A stretch of 34,630 nt of DNA, taken from positions 1 to 34,630 of the forward strand of contig SVPN01000020.1 in assembly GCA_015065805.1 (NCBI GenBank). Reading direction: 5' to 3'. The position numbers were made by a program, and so were the translations under genes. Below, piece by piece: positions 7,834 through 15,385 of the stretch (position 1 is its first letter; every line of letters starts with the position of its first letter). The notes beneath the pieces were generated by a model that worked only from the letters and a program-made list of their open reading frames with translations, ran no database searches and was not told where the DNA came from. This DNA is from Oscillospiraceae bacterium (GTDB taxonomy: Bacteria; Bacillota; Clostridia; Oscillospirales; Acutalibacteraceae).

Positions 7834-7849
7834 TGTTTCACGTGAAACA
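7834..7849. promoter_or_regulatory. parS site 1
   Basis: TGTTTCACGTGAAACA is a perfect 16-bp palindrome identical to the classic ParB binding site. AAA and TTT flanks extend the symmetry to 22 bp (7831-7852). It lies upstream of the parAB promoter. Confidence 0.96.
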
Positions 7850-7911
7850 TTTAAAGACCGTATACAGCAGTCTTTTGTCCTCTTTGAGGGAGTCTTATGC
7901 ACGCCATGGTT

Positions 7912-8836
7912 TTGCGGTACTTTCCGCCTTGTCGGGGAAGGTGGTCTTTCTTGCCTCCCTTGTTAAAGGGAGGGGGACCGACGCGTAGCGTTGGTGGAGG
8001 GATTCTTTTGGTTACTTCATTGGAATCCCCCTGTCGCCTGCGGCGACATCCCCCTTTGACAAGGGGGACAAGAGATTGGGGTGTCTCCTGCATAGTAGAA
8101 AAGAGTGGTCTTTCTTGCCTCCCTTGTCAAAGGGAGGTGGATTTCGGCGTCAGCCGAAAGACGGAGGGATTCCCTTTGACAAGGGGACTAGAGGTTGGGT
8201 TGCCGCCTGCATAGTAGAAAAAGCGGTCTTCTTGCCTCCCTTGTTAAAGGGAGGTGGATTTTGGCATCTCACGATGCCAAAAGACGGAGGGATTCTTCAA
8301 AGGGAATCGCCTTTGACAAGGGGGTCAAGTAGGGGCGGCTATCAGCCGCCCGCATACGTTGCTTTCAGTTTTTTCGATACGGGACGGGAAACCCGTCCCC
8401 TACAAAGCACGCCGTGAGACGGCAACCCCTTTGTCCGCGTTGCGGACATTTTCCCTGACAGGGGAATCGCCTTTAATAAGGGGGTCAAGGATTTTGGGGT
8501 GCTTTCCGCCTTGTGGAAAACAGCGGTCTTTCTTGCCTCCCTTGTTAACGGCCCAGGCCGGCCTCTCTTGTCCCTTTGGGACAATTCACCTTCAGGGAGG
8601 TGGATTTCGGCGTCAGCCGAAAGACGGAGGGATTCTTTTTGTTTATTCGCAAGGAATCCCCCTGTCGCCTATGGCGACATCCCCCTTTAACAAGGGGGAC
8701 AAGGATTAAGGGGGTGCTTTACGCCTTGTGGAAAACAGCGGTCTTCTTGCCTCCCTTGTTAAAGGGAGGGGGACCGACGCGTAGCGTTGGTGGAGGGATT
8801 CTTTTGGTTGCTTCATTGGAATCTCCCTGACACAAA
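7912..8836 (+). repeat. Modular palindromic repeat block 3, between the parS sites
   Basis: About 925 bp of repeat with no gene. It has five CTCCCTT...AGGGAGG modules (about 7955, 8120, 8238, 8540 and 8750) with three different inner stems: CCGACGC/GCGTTGG, TTTCGGC/GCCGAAA, and TTTTGGCATC/GATGCCAAAA. It also has two TGTCGCC/GGCGACA stems (about 8030 and 8659) differing only in the loop, TGC or TAT. One full four-palindrome module runs from 8329 to about 8500. All read forward. Confidence 0.9.
8549..8593 (+). repeat. 45-bp nested insert, copy 2
   Basis: Same insert as 369-413 at the same host position, with one loop difference (CTTTGGG instead of CTTCGGG). Confidence 0.85.
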
Positions 8837-8870
8837 CCTACGGCAAAGGTAACAGGGTAACATAGACAAA

Positions 8871-8906
8871 ACAGCCCGAATGTTTCACGTGAAACATTCG
8901 GGCTGT
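8871..8906 (-). terminator. khpB terminator formed by parS site 2
   Basis: A perfect 36-bp palindrome: ACAGCCCGAA (8871-8880), the 16-bp parS TGTTTCACGTGAAACA (8881-8896), then TTCGGGCTGT (8897-8906). On the minus strand it lies 20 bp after the khpB stop codon and is followed by TTTTGT, so it should act as an intrinsic terminator of the yidC-khpB transcript. It is at the same time a full ParB binding site. Confidence 0.9.
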
Positions 8907-8926
8907 ACTTGGTTGTTTATCGGCTG

Positions 8927-9814
8927 TTACAGATCGATGCGACCGTACAGCGTAGCGGTTTCTTCCGCAGGGGATTTGGTTCTTTCGGGCGGGGTCGCAC
9001 CGTCGGCAACGGGAAGCGGGTTGCTTCTCGGCACAAACTCACGAACCTTGCGCTCGGGGGGTTTGATCACATATTCGCTGTCGCGGGGCTTCTCGCGGCG
9101 GGTTCCGCCCTGTCCGCGACCTTCGCCCTTACCGTGACCCTTACCGCCGCGGCGCGAACGCGTATTTTTCTTCGGGTTATCGTCGGAAGGACCGATCACC
9201 ACGTGGCGGTTGGGCTCACTGCCCACCGACCAGGAGGTTGCACCCTTGACTTCCTGCACTGCCGTGTGGATCAGGCGGCGCTCATAAGGATTCATCGGCT
9301 CAAGCGAATGCTTGCGACCCGTACGGGCCGCCTGCGCCGCCAATTTGTGAGCAAGACCCTTGAGAGCCTGCTCGCGCTTTTCACGGTAATTGCCGATATC
9401 CAGCGTCACACGGTAGTAAGCCTCGCGACCGCGATTAGCAACCAGACCCACCAGATACTGCAACGCATCCAGCGTATCACCGCGGCGACCGATGATGAAG
9501 CCGAGGTCTTCCCCGTCGATCATCAGCGTGCAACCGTTTTCATCCTCGTCCTGCTGAATGTCCACGCCGACTTCCACATTCATCGTGGCGAGCACCTGCA
9601 GGAGATACTCTTTTGCCAGCTCCGCGGGAGACTGCTCGGTTTCCACGACGCCTTTCACAATGGCTTTGGCACCGCCGAACAGACCGAAGGTCTTCTTTTG
9701 CGGTTCTTGTACAACGTCAAACGTAATGTCCGCCACATCGCATTCCATTTCCGCCGCGATCAACGCTTTGGCTTCTTCAACGGTAGCGGCTTCTTTCACA
9801 CATTCCTTACGCAT
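8927..9814 (-). CDS. khpB: RNA-binding protein KhpB (Jag)
   Basis: A 295-residue cytoplasmic RNA-binding protein, usually encoded after yidC and partner of KhpA, affecting cell division and envelope functions. Three domains are visible: Jag-N (residues 1-52, ending KKTFGLFGGAKAIVKG), a KH domain with the GxxG loop GRRG at 109-112, and an R3H domain with R179xxxH183 followed by TSWSVGSEPNRHVVI. After residue 210 comes a long basic, Gly/Arg-rich and then Pro-rich tail (RSRRGGKGHGKGEGRGQGG) that many relatives lack and that may add RNA contacts. AAAGGAA precedes the start, 21 bp after yidC. Confidence 0.95.
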   Translation of the reverse strand: MRKECVKEAATVEEAKALIAAEMECDVADITFDVVQEPQKKTFGLFGGAKAIVKGVVETEQSPAELAKEYLLQVLATMNVEVGVDIQQDEDENGCTLMIDGEDLGFIIGRRGDTLDALQYLVGLVANRGREAYYRVTLDIGNYREKREQALKGLAHKLAAQAARTGRKHSLEPMNPYERRLIHTAVQEVKGATSWSVGSEPNRHVVIGPSDDNPKKNTRSRRGGKGHGKGEGRGQGGTRREKPRDSEYVIKPPERKVREFVPRSNPLPVADGATPPERTKSPAEETATLYGRIDL

Positions 9815-9835
9815 ATAAGAAATTCCTTTCTGTTA

Positions 9836-11122
9836 TTAGTCCTCGGATGCCTCGTCGCTGTTCGGTTCGGTGACAGCGTCCTGTCCGTCCTGTGCATCCG
9901 CATCCTCTGCCTGTGCGGAGGATGTGCCCGTATTGTGGCCTTTTTTCTTCTTTTTCTTATTCATTTCGCGGGATTCTTCGCGCTGACGCTCACGCTCCTG
10001 CTCTTCCTTGCGCGCCTGCGCTTCCTCGCGCTGACGGGCTCTTGCAAGACGCTTTTTATCCTCTTCCTTCTGACGGCGGCGTTCGAGATATTTTGCCTCC
10101 GCTTCGGCACGCGCCTTGGCAGGATCGTAGATTTTGTTCATCAGCACCGTCTGCACAACCGACAGCACGTTACTGAAGATCCAGTAGACGCCGACAGCAC
10201 CCGGGACCGTGAAGGCGATCCACGTAGAGAACACCGGCATATAAATGAGCATCATATTGTTGGTGCAACCCTGACCGGGTTGATCCTGCGGCATACTTCT
10301 CTTGTTGTAGCTCAGCGAGATGTAACTCACCGCAAACGAGGTCAGACCCGAAATCAGCGGAATCAGCCACAGCCAGTTGATGCCGAGGAAGCCTTTGCTG
10401 TTCCACGGCTGCTCCAAAAGCGAGAATTTGCCGTTCATCACCGAGAACTGATCCTTCATTTCCACCAGCTGGTTGTACACTTCCTCAGCGGAACGGTCCC
10501 CCATCTCCTTTTCGAAAATGGCCTTGTAGCTCTCATAAGTCTCGGTGTTATTGAGAATATCCGCTTTGGGATAGGCTCTTTGCAGAGCGCCTGCCGACGG
10601 GGTCGTCAGCTCCTTGAGAATATCCTCTTTATTGGCTTCGGCGTAGGTCATCAGACGCAATTCACCGTAGTAGCCCTTTAAATCGTTTTCAGGCAGCTTT
10701 CCTTCGCCCTCGCCGATGATCGCATATTGCGCGACACCGATGATCTCTTCGGACATCGAAGGCGAAGACAGATTGGTCAGCGGCGCATAGATCGCCGCGA
10801 TAACGCCGAACAGCACGATCATGGACAACAGCATCGGCAGGCATCCGCCCGTCATACTGACACCGTGCTTTTCGTACAGTGCCTGCTGTTTTTCCATCAG
10901 CTTGTTGCGGTCATTGGCGTATTTCTTTTGCAGACGCTCCAGCGCAGGAGCAAGTCTGGCGCGGTCCATCGCGCCCTTTTGCTGTTTGAGATTCAACGGG
11001 AATAAGATCAGACGAATCACAAACGTAAACAAGAAAATCGTGACAAAATAGTTCGGTACCAGGCTGTAAATCCACGACATTACAGCACCAAGAGGTTTAC
11101 CGAGAAATCCTAAAAAATCCAA
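9836..11122 (-). CDS. yidC: Membrane protein insertase YidC/OxaI
   Basis: A 428-residue insertase that places membrane proteins in the bilayer, with or without SecYEG. The first core helix has the conserved groove arginine in FVIRLILFPL, followed by the cytoplasmic helical hairpin (LKQQKGAMDRARLAPALERLQKKYANDRNKLMEKQQALYEKHG). An outside segment of about 130 residues (about 125-255) lies between the second and third core helices, larger than in Bacillus SpoIIIJ. The last helices include PVFSTWIAFTVPGAVGVYWIFSN. The C-terminus is a highly charged coiled region and an acidic end, as in ribosome-binding YidC types. No lipobox is seen. The start is TTG, with AGGAGG just upstream overlapping the yidD stop codon. 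Confidence 0.95.
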   Translation of the reverse strand: MDFLGFLGKPLGAVMSWIYSLVPNYFVTIFLFTFVIRLILFPLNLKQQKGAMDRARLAPALERLQKKYANDRNKLMEKQQALYEKHGVSMTGGCLPMLLSMIVLFGVIAAIYAPLTNLSSPSMSEEIIGVAQYAIIGEGEGKLPENDLKGYYGELRLMTYAEANKEDILKELTTPSAGALQRAYPKADILNNTETYESYKAIFEKEMGDRSAEEVYNQLVEMKDQFSVMNGKFSLLEQPWNSKGFLGINWLWLIPLISGLTSFAVSYISLSYNKRSMPQDQPGQGCTNNMMLIYMPVFSTWIAFTVPGAVGVYWIFSNVLSVVQTVLMNKIYDPAKARAEAEAKYLERRRQKEEDKKRLARARQREEAQARKEEQERERQREESREMNKKKKKKGHNTGTSSAQAEDADAQDGQDAVTEPNSDEASED

Positions 11123-11133
11123 GGCCGATCCTC

Positions 11134-11394
11134 CTACTCGTTTTTGTTACCTTGATCGTGTCGGCTCTTCTTTTTTTCGGTTTTTTCGGGAACCGGATCG
11201 TATCCGTGACCTCCGAAAGGATTGCAACGTAAAATACGCCAGACAGCAAGTGCCGTGCCTTTAAAGGCACCGAAGCGTTCGATCGCCTGCACGGCATATT
11301 CCGAGCAGGTCGGTGAGTAGCGGCAAGCACCCGGAAACAGCGGCGAAATGTGCCGCTGATAAAAGCGGATACAGGCAATAAAAAAACGTTTCAC
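11134..11394 (-). CDS. yidD: Membrane-protein insertion efficiency factor YidD
   Basis: An 86-residue protein of the YidD family (DUF37). The motif runs [38 protein letters not shown]...[14 protein letters not shown], with the three conserved cysteines. It is thought to help YidC-dependent insertion at the membrane face. I choose the GTG at 11394, with GAGG 9 bp upstream, because relatives begin MKRFF/MKKIL. A GTG five codons earlier (11409) is also open but has a poorer ribosome site. Its TAG stop codon lies inside the yidC Shine-Dalgarno. Confidence 0.93.
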   Translation of the reverse strand: MKRFFIACIRFYQRHISPLFPGACRYSPTCSEYAVQAIERFGAFKGTALAVWRILRCNPFGGHGYDPVPEKTEKKKSRHDQGNKNE

Positions 11395-11421
11395 GGTTTC
11401 TATCCTCACCCTGTCGTAAGG

Positions 11422-11760
11422 TTACATCATCGAAAGAGCACGAAATTGCTCCTCCATTGCCTTTTTTACCTGATGCATAGAGGCGGTTGCTGTTCTGACA
11501 CGTGCCACAAACACAATATCCCAGTGTCCCTTGATCGCAGGGCGTAACAGACGGTACGCCTCGCGAATGAGCCGACGGCAGCGATTGCGCTGTACGGCTT
11601 TGCCGATCTTTTTACCGGTCGTGATGCCCACCCGACAGATGCCCAGCTTATTTTTGCGGACATACATCACCAGAAACGGGCTGACCTGCGAACGGCCGCG
11701 ATAATACAGCGTGCGAAAATCCTTGTTCTGATTTAATACGGCTGCCTTTTGTTTAGACAT
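11422..11760 (-). CDS. rnpA: Ribonuclease P protein component
   Basis: A 112-residue basic protein that joins the RNase P RNA to cut 5' leaders from tRNA precursors. The RNR motif is clear (GKKIGKAVQRNRCRRLIREAYR, about residues 48-70), preceded by RVGIT. Length is standard. AGGAGG precedes the ATG. It lies 54 bp downstream of rpmH with a hairpin between the two genes that may reduce its expression relative to the ribosomal protein. The RNase P RNA gene is not in this window. Confidence 0.96.
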   Translation of the reverse strand: MSKQKAAVLNQNKDFRTLYYRGRSQVSPFLVMYVRKNKLGICRVGITTGKKIGKAVQRNRCRRLIREAYRLLRPAIKGHWDIVFVARVRTATASMHQVKKAMEEQFRALSMM

Positions 11761-11783
11761 GGTGCGGTGACCCTCCTGTGGTT

Positions 11784-11810
11784 ATAAAAAAAAGCCACAC
11801 GAAGGTGGCC
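11784..11810 (-). terminator. Attenuating terminator between rpmH and rnpA
   Basis: On the minus strand GCCAC and GTGGC pair around a short loop, followed by eight T. The short stem suits partial termination between rpmH and rnpA. Confidence 0.7.
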
Positions 11811-11814
11811 ATTT

Positions 11815-11949
11815 TTAGTAGGTCAGTTGCTTTCTTCCCTTTGCACGTCTGCGCGCCAGCACTTTGCGACCGTTGGCGGTGGCCATTCTTTTACGGAAGC
11901 CGTGCTCCATCTTGCGATGGCGCTTTTTCGGTTGATATGTACGAAGCAT
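11815..11949 (-). CDS. rpmH: 50S ribosomal protein L34
   Basis: A 44-residue, very basic protein reading [21 protein letters not shown] and ending KGRKQLTY, the standard L34 sequence and length. It is a late-assembly component of the large ribosomal subunit. An AGGAGG-type ribosome site lies just upstream. It is the first gene of the leftward rpmH-rnpA-yidD-yidC-khpB cluster, the usual arrangement beside a Firmicutes origin. Confidence 0.97.
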   Translation of the reverse strand: MLRTYQPKKRHRKMEHGFRKRMATANGRKVLARRRAKGRKQLTY

Positions 11950-12050
11950 CGTATGCTCCTCCTTTCGTAAAACGCGTGTGCGCTCAGAATTTGGTATGTT
12001 ATGATGCGCCGAATCCGCATCAAAACAATTACATAGCCTTGCGAGGATAC

Positions 12051-12080
12051 ATTATATACTATCTTCCCTCAAAAAGTCAA
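12051..12080 (-). promoter_or_regulatory. rpmH promoter
   Basis: On the minus strand TTGACT (12080-12075), an 18-bp spacer and TATAAT (12056-12051). This should be the main promoter of the rpmH cluster. The leader is about 95 nt. Confidence 0.8.
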
Positions 12081-12109
12081 CAGCAAATTCCGCAAACCTG
12101 TAAACTTTT

Positions 12110-12247
12110 TTTAAATTTTTGTGGTTTGTCCCTCCATTTTCCACAATATTTTGTGGTAGCCGTAAAAAATGACGAAAATTTCACTTTTTCTTTTCCACTT
12201 TTGTTGTCGCGTCGGTGAAAAAGTTTGTCTTAATATATAAATTAAGG
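12110..12247. other. Upstream part of oriC (dnaA leader side)
   Basis: This non-coding stretch holds DnaA-box-like 9-mers TTTTCCACA (12137-12145) and TTTTCCACT (12191-12199), and an inverted pair CCACAA/TTGTGG (12141-12156). It ends in AT-rich DNA that continues through the dnaA promoter to about 12300. Together with 13702-13990 it looks like a bipartite Firmicutes origin. Confidence 0.5.
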
Positions 12248-12276
12248 TTGAAAAATATATATATCTATGATATACT
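12248..12276 (+). promoter_or_regulatory. dnaA promoter
   Basis: TTGAAA (12248-12253), 17 bp, TATACT (12271-12276), 67 bp before the dnaA start, in very AT-rich DNA. The Shine-Dalgarno GAAGGAG at 12324-12330 is somewhat far (12 bp) from the ATG. Confidence 0.75.
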
Positions 12277-12342
12277 ATATATCTATAATAGGAACGTATA
12301 GTCCTTTGTATTTTTCATCACTTGAAGGAGTGTTTTTAACCT

Positions 12343-13701
12343 ATGTCCGAACCGATCAATTCCATCTACCAAGTATGGATTTACACGGTACAGTACCTGC
12401 AGGACACCTATCAGTTCAGCGAAACCGCCATTGATATGTGGATCGGCTGTCTGTCCCTGAAATCCATTGAAAACGGCATCGTCTATCTGGAAGTCGATAC
12501 CGATTTTCGCAAAAACATCATCGAACAGCAATTCGGTGAAAAATTACGCCAATCGTTCTCGCACGTGCTCGGCTTTGAAGTAACACTCAACATTGTCAGT
12601 ACCGAACGCCGTCCCGTGATCGACCCTGTCCCCCGCACCGACGACAGCTTCGGGTCGAATTTCTTCTTCCACCGTAACGTGGAAACGGGCGACTACACCT
12701 TTGAAAACTTCATTGTCGGCAATTCCAACCATTTCGCGCACGCCGCGGCAATGGCGGTCGCCACCCACCCCGCAGGCAAATACAACCCGCTGTTCATCTA
12801 CGGCGGCTCGGGTCTCGGCAAAACGCACCTGCTGTATGCCATCTGTGCGCGCATCCGCGAAAACAACCCGCACGCCAACATCGTGTACACCAAGTGCGAG
12901 GAAATGACCAACGACTTCATTCAGGCGGTGCGCGATCAGACCATTCCCGAATTCCAGGCGGCGTATCGCAGTGCGGATGTGCTGCTCGTGGACGACGTGC
13001 AGTTTCTTGCTAACCGCAAAGGTGTTCAGGAAAACTTCTTCCACACCTTTGAGACCCTGCACAGTGCCGGTAAGCAGATCGTGCTGACCTCCGACCGACC
13101 TCCCCGCGAGATCGAAACACTGTCCGACCGTCTTCGCTCCCGCTTTGAAATGGGTCTGACCTCGGACGTGCAACCCCCCGATTTTGAAACCCGCGTTGCC
13201 ATCATTAAACACAAGGCGTTCCTGTTGCATATGCACATTTCGGATGAGGTGTGCGAATACATCGCTTCCAATCTCAAGACCAACGTGCGTCAGCTGGAGG
13301 GTGTCGTGAAAACCATCCACGCACAGTATATGATCGGCGGCAACTCCCCCACGCTCGCCATGGCGCAAAACGCTATCCGCGATATGCGTGCGCTCGCGCA
13401 ACCCACCCCCGTGACGATCGACCTGATCCTGTCGGAGGTCTCGCGCACCTTCAACGTTACCACCGAAAACATCTGCTCGAAATCGCGCAATCAGCCGATT
13501 GCACGTGCCCGTCAGGTGGCGATGTATGTCACCCGCCAGATCACCTCGCTGAATCTCAAGGAGATCGGTCAGAAATTCGGCGGCTTCGATCACACCACCG
13601 TGATGCACGCACTGCGCAAGGTCGATGACCTGATGATGAATGATCCGTCCTTCAAGAATCTGGTCAACGACATCGTGAAAAACCTGAGCGAAAACAGCTG
13701 A
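12343..13701 (+). CDS. dnaA: Chromosomal replication initiator DnaA
   Basis: A 452-residue AAA+ initiator that binds DnaA boxes and opens oriC. Domain I (residues 1-82) is followed by a short linker. The AAA+ core has Walker A GGSGLGKT (154-161) and Walker B LLVDDVQ (214-220). Domain IV contains SKSRNQPIARARQVAMY (379-395) and the DNA-binding signature at 413-422, which reads GGFDHTTVMH. Most DnaA proteins have GGRDHTTV, so the arginine is replaced by Phe415. All other key positions look normal. It is the first gene of the rightward dnaA-dnaN-yaaA-recF-remB cluster. Confidence 0.97.
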   Translation: MSEPINSIYQVWIYTVQYLQDTYQFSETAIDMWIGCLSLKSIENGIVYLEVDTDFRKNIIEQQFGEKLRQSFSHVLGFEVTLNIVSTERRPVIDPVPRTDDSFGSNFFFHRNVETGDYTFENFIVGNSNHFAHAAAMAVATHPAGKYNPLFIYGGSGLGKTHLLYAICARIRENNPHANIVYTKCEEMTNDFIQAVRDQTIPEFQAAYRSADVLLVDDVQFLANRKGVQENFFHTFETLHSAGKQIVLTSDRPPREIETLSDRLRSRFEMGLTSDVQPPDFETRVAIIKHKAFLLHMHISDEVCEYIASNLKTNVRQLEGVVKTIHAQYMIGGNSPTLAMAQNAIRDMRALAQPTPVTIDLILSEVSRTFNVTTENICSKSRNQPIARARQVAMYVTRQITSLNLKEIGQKFGGFDHTTVMHALRKVDDLMMNDPSFKNLVNDIVKNLSENS

Positions 13702-13990
13702 ACCCGCGTTTTCACATATCCACGTGAAAACCTTGTGGAAAGAATGTGAATTATCCACTTTTTCCACATTGTTATACACTTTTCACTCACACGTTTTCAC
13801 ACGCTGTGAACATCGCGTTACCCCCATTTTTTCTTTCCACTTTTCCCCAATCCGCTCACAGCGGTTATTCACCGCCGTTTTTGAGCTGTACCAAGCCTTC
13901 CGACCCCTTTTACACAAATTCACAGCGCTTATTATTATGATGAAAAAGTAAGGATAGTATTGGGAACGGCGACGCCGTAGGAAGAGAACC
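13702..13990. other. Replication origin oriC, dnaA-dnaN gap
   Basis: No gene lies here. DnaA-box-like 9-mers are dense: TTATCCACT (13751-13759), TTTTCCACA (13760-13768) and TTATACACT (13772-13780) are nearly contiguous, with TTATTCACC (13865-13873) and TTTTACACA (13908-13916) further on. A reverse one, TGTGAATTA, is at 13745-13753. None is a perfect TTATCCACA. A TTATTATTATG run at about 13928-13938 reads TAATAATAA on the other strand and could be a DnaA-trio. Palindromic repeats are absent. Assignment as origin rests on position and box density. Confidence 0.85.
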
Positions 13991-14024
13991 GAACCATTAC
14001 GTTTTGCACAAAGGAGAGACCGTT

Positions 14025-15143
14025 ATGAATATCATTTGTAATACCGCCGCCCTGCAGGATGCCGTCAGCACTGTCAGCCACGCCGTCTCGGGAAAATCCA
14101 CCCTGCCGGCGCTGGAAGGCATTTTGCTTCGCGCATCGGGCTATTCGCTGTATCTTGCCGGCTACGATATGGAGCTCGGGATCACCACCTCCATTGAAGC
14201 GCAGGTGAAAGAAAGCGGCGACATTGTGCTGTCGGTGAAGCTGTTCGGTGATATTATGAGAGGTCTGTCGGGAGATACCGTGTCCCTCTCCACCGACGAT
14301 AAAATGAACGTCAAGATCAAGAGCGGTCTTGCCGAATATGAAATTATGGGCATTTCCGCGGCGGAATATCCCGAGATCCCCACGGTTCCCGACGGTGTCG
14401 GCTTTGTGATGCCTCGCGCGACACTGCGCAGTATGATCCGCCAGACGATCTTCGCCGTGTCCCAGACCGATTCCAGCCGTCCCGTGCACAAGGGTACGCT
14501 GTTTGAGATCCAGAACAAGATGCTTAATCTTGTCAGCTTAGACGGTGCGCGCCTTGCCATCCGCAGTGAACCGATCCAGAGCGAGGAGCATCTGCAGTTT
14601 GTCATTCCGCGCAAGACGCTCAGCGAGCTTCTCAAGCTGCTTGACGATGAGGACACCCCCACCTCCATTGTGGTGGGCAAGCGCCACGTGCTCATCGAGG
14701 TTGGCGGCTATGTGATGATCTCACGTTTGCTCGACGGCGAATTTCTTGCCTATCGCAAGGCGATCCCGCCGCAGGTCAACACCACCATCCGCGTCAATAC
14801 GCGTGAGCTGATGCAATCGGTCAGCCGTGCGGCGATCGTGATCAATGACCGCGTGAAATCGCCGTTGATCTGCCGTTTTGCGGAGGGTCGCATCCGCGTC
14901 AGCTGTTCGACACCGCTTGGCAGTGCCAGTGACGAGATGAAGGCGGCGATCGACGGCAAGGAGGAAATGATGAGCTTCAATCATCAGTTCCTGATGGAAG
15001 CACTTAAAAACACCGAAACCGACGAGGTTCGCATCGAGCTCAACGGCTCGCTGTCACCGATGAAGATCCTGCCGCCTGAGGGTGACAGCTTCCTGTTCTT
15101 AGTGCTGCCCGTGAGAATGCCCGGCGGCAACAAAGGACAGTAA
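14025..15143 (+). CDS. dnaN: DNA polymerase III sliding clamp
   Basis: A 372-residue beta clamp that forms the ring tethering the replicative polymerase to DNA. Three repeated clamp domains fit the length. The C-terminal segment LVLPVRM matches the end that helps form the partner-binding pocket. The start at 14025 (MNIICNTAALQDAV) has AAGGAGA 8 bp upstream; an in-frame ATG at 14004 lacks such a site and is less likely. The gene follows the origin by 323 bp and precedes yaaA by 23 bp. Confidence 0.97.
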   Translation: MNIICNTAALQDAVSTVSHAVSGKSTLPALEGILLRASGYSLYLAGYDMELGITTSIEAQVKESGDIVLSVKLFGDIMRGLSGDTVSLSTDDKMNVKIKSGLAEYEIMGISAAEYPEIPTVPDGVGFVMPRATLRSMIRQTIFAVSQTDSSRPVHKGTLFEIQNKMLNLVSLDGARLAIRSEPIQSEEHLQFVIPRKTLSELLKLLDDEDTPTSIVVGKRHVLIEVGGYVMISRLLDGEFLAYRKAIPPQVNTTIRVNTRELMQSVSRAAIVINDRVKSPLICRFAEGRIRVSCSTPLGSASDEMKAAIDGKEEMMSFNHQFLMEALKNTETDEVRIELNGSLSPMKILPPEGDSFLFLVLPVRMPGGNKGQ

Positions 15144-15166
15144 ACCATACAAGTGAAGAGGTACCT

Positions 15167-15385
15167 ATGAATACCGTACAAGTTACCATCCGCACGGAAT
15201 TTATCCGTATGGATGCCTTATTGAAATTAGCCGGTCTTGTTATGACCGGCGGAGAAGCCAAAGCCGTCATTCAGGGTGGGGAGGTCACCTTTAACGGTGA
15301 GACCTGTCTGATGCGCGGCAAAAAGGTCCGTCAGGGCGACAAGGTCGGCTATGACGGCAACGTGGTGGAGGTCATCGGCGAATAA
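15167..15385 (+). CDS. yaaA: S4-domain protein YaaA
   Basis: A 72-residue S4-like RNA-binding protein, conserved between dnaN and recF in Firmicutes. The S4 core is visible in IRMDALLKLAGLVMTGGEAKAVIQGGEVTFNGE...RGKKVRQGDKV. Its role is thought to be in ribosome assembly. The TAA stop codon is directly followed by the recF ATG without a gap, so the two are probably translationally coupled. Confidence 0.93.
   Translation: MNTVQVTIRTEFIRMDALLKLAGLVMTGGEAKAVIQGGEVTFNGETCLMRGKKVRQGDKVGYDGNVVEVIGE

Noticed and set aside
8909-10681. 590-codon open frame opposite khpB and yidC
   Set aside because: Shadow frame; both real genes on the other strand have intact domains and the conserved gene order.
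13716-13732. Additional parS in the origin (CACGTGAAA core)
   Set aside because: Only the core matches; the left half differs at most positions, and the place is better explained by origin box-like sequence.
12544-13779. 411-codon open frame opposite dnaA
   Set aside because: Shadow of dnaA, whose motifs are complete.
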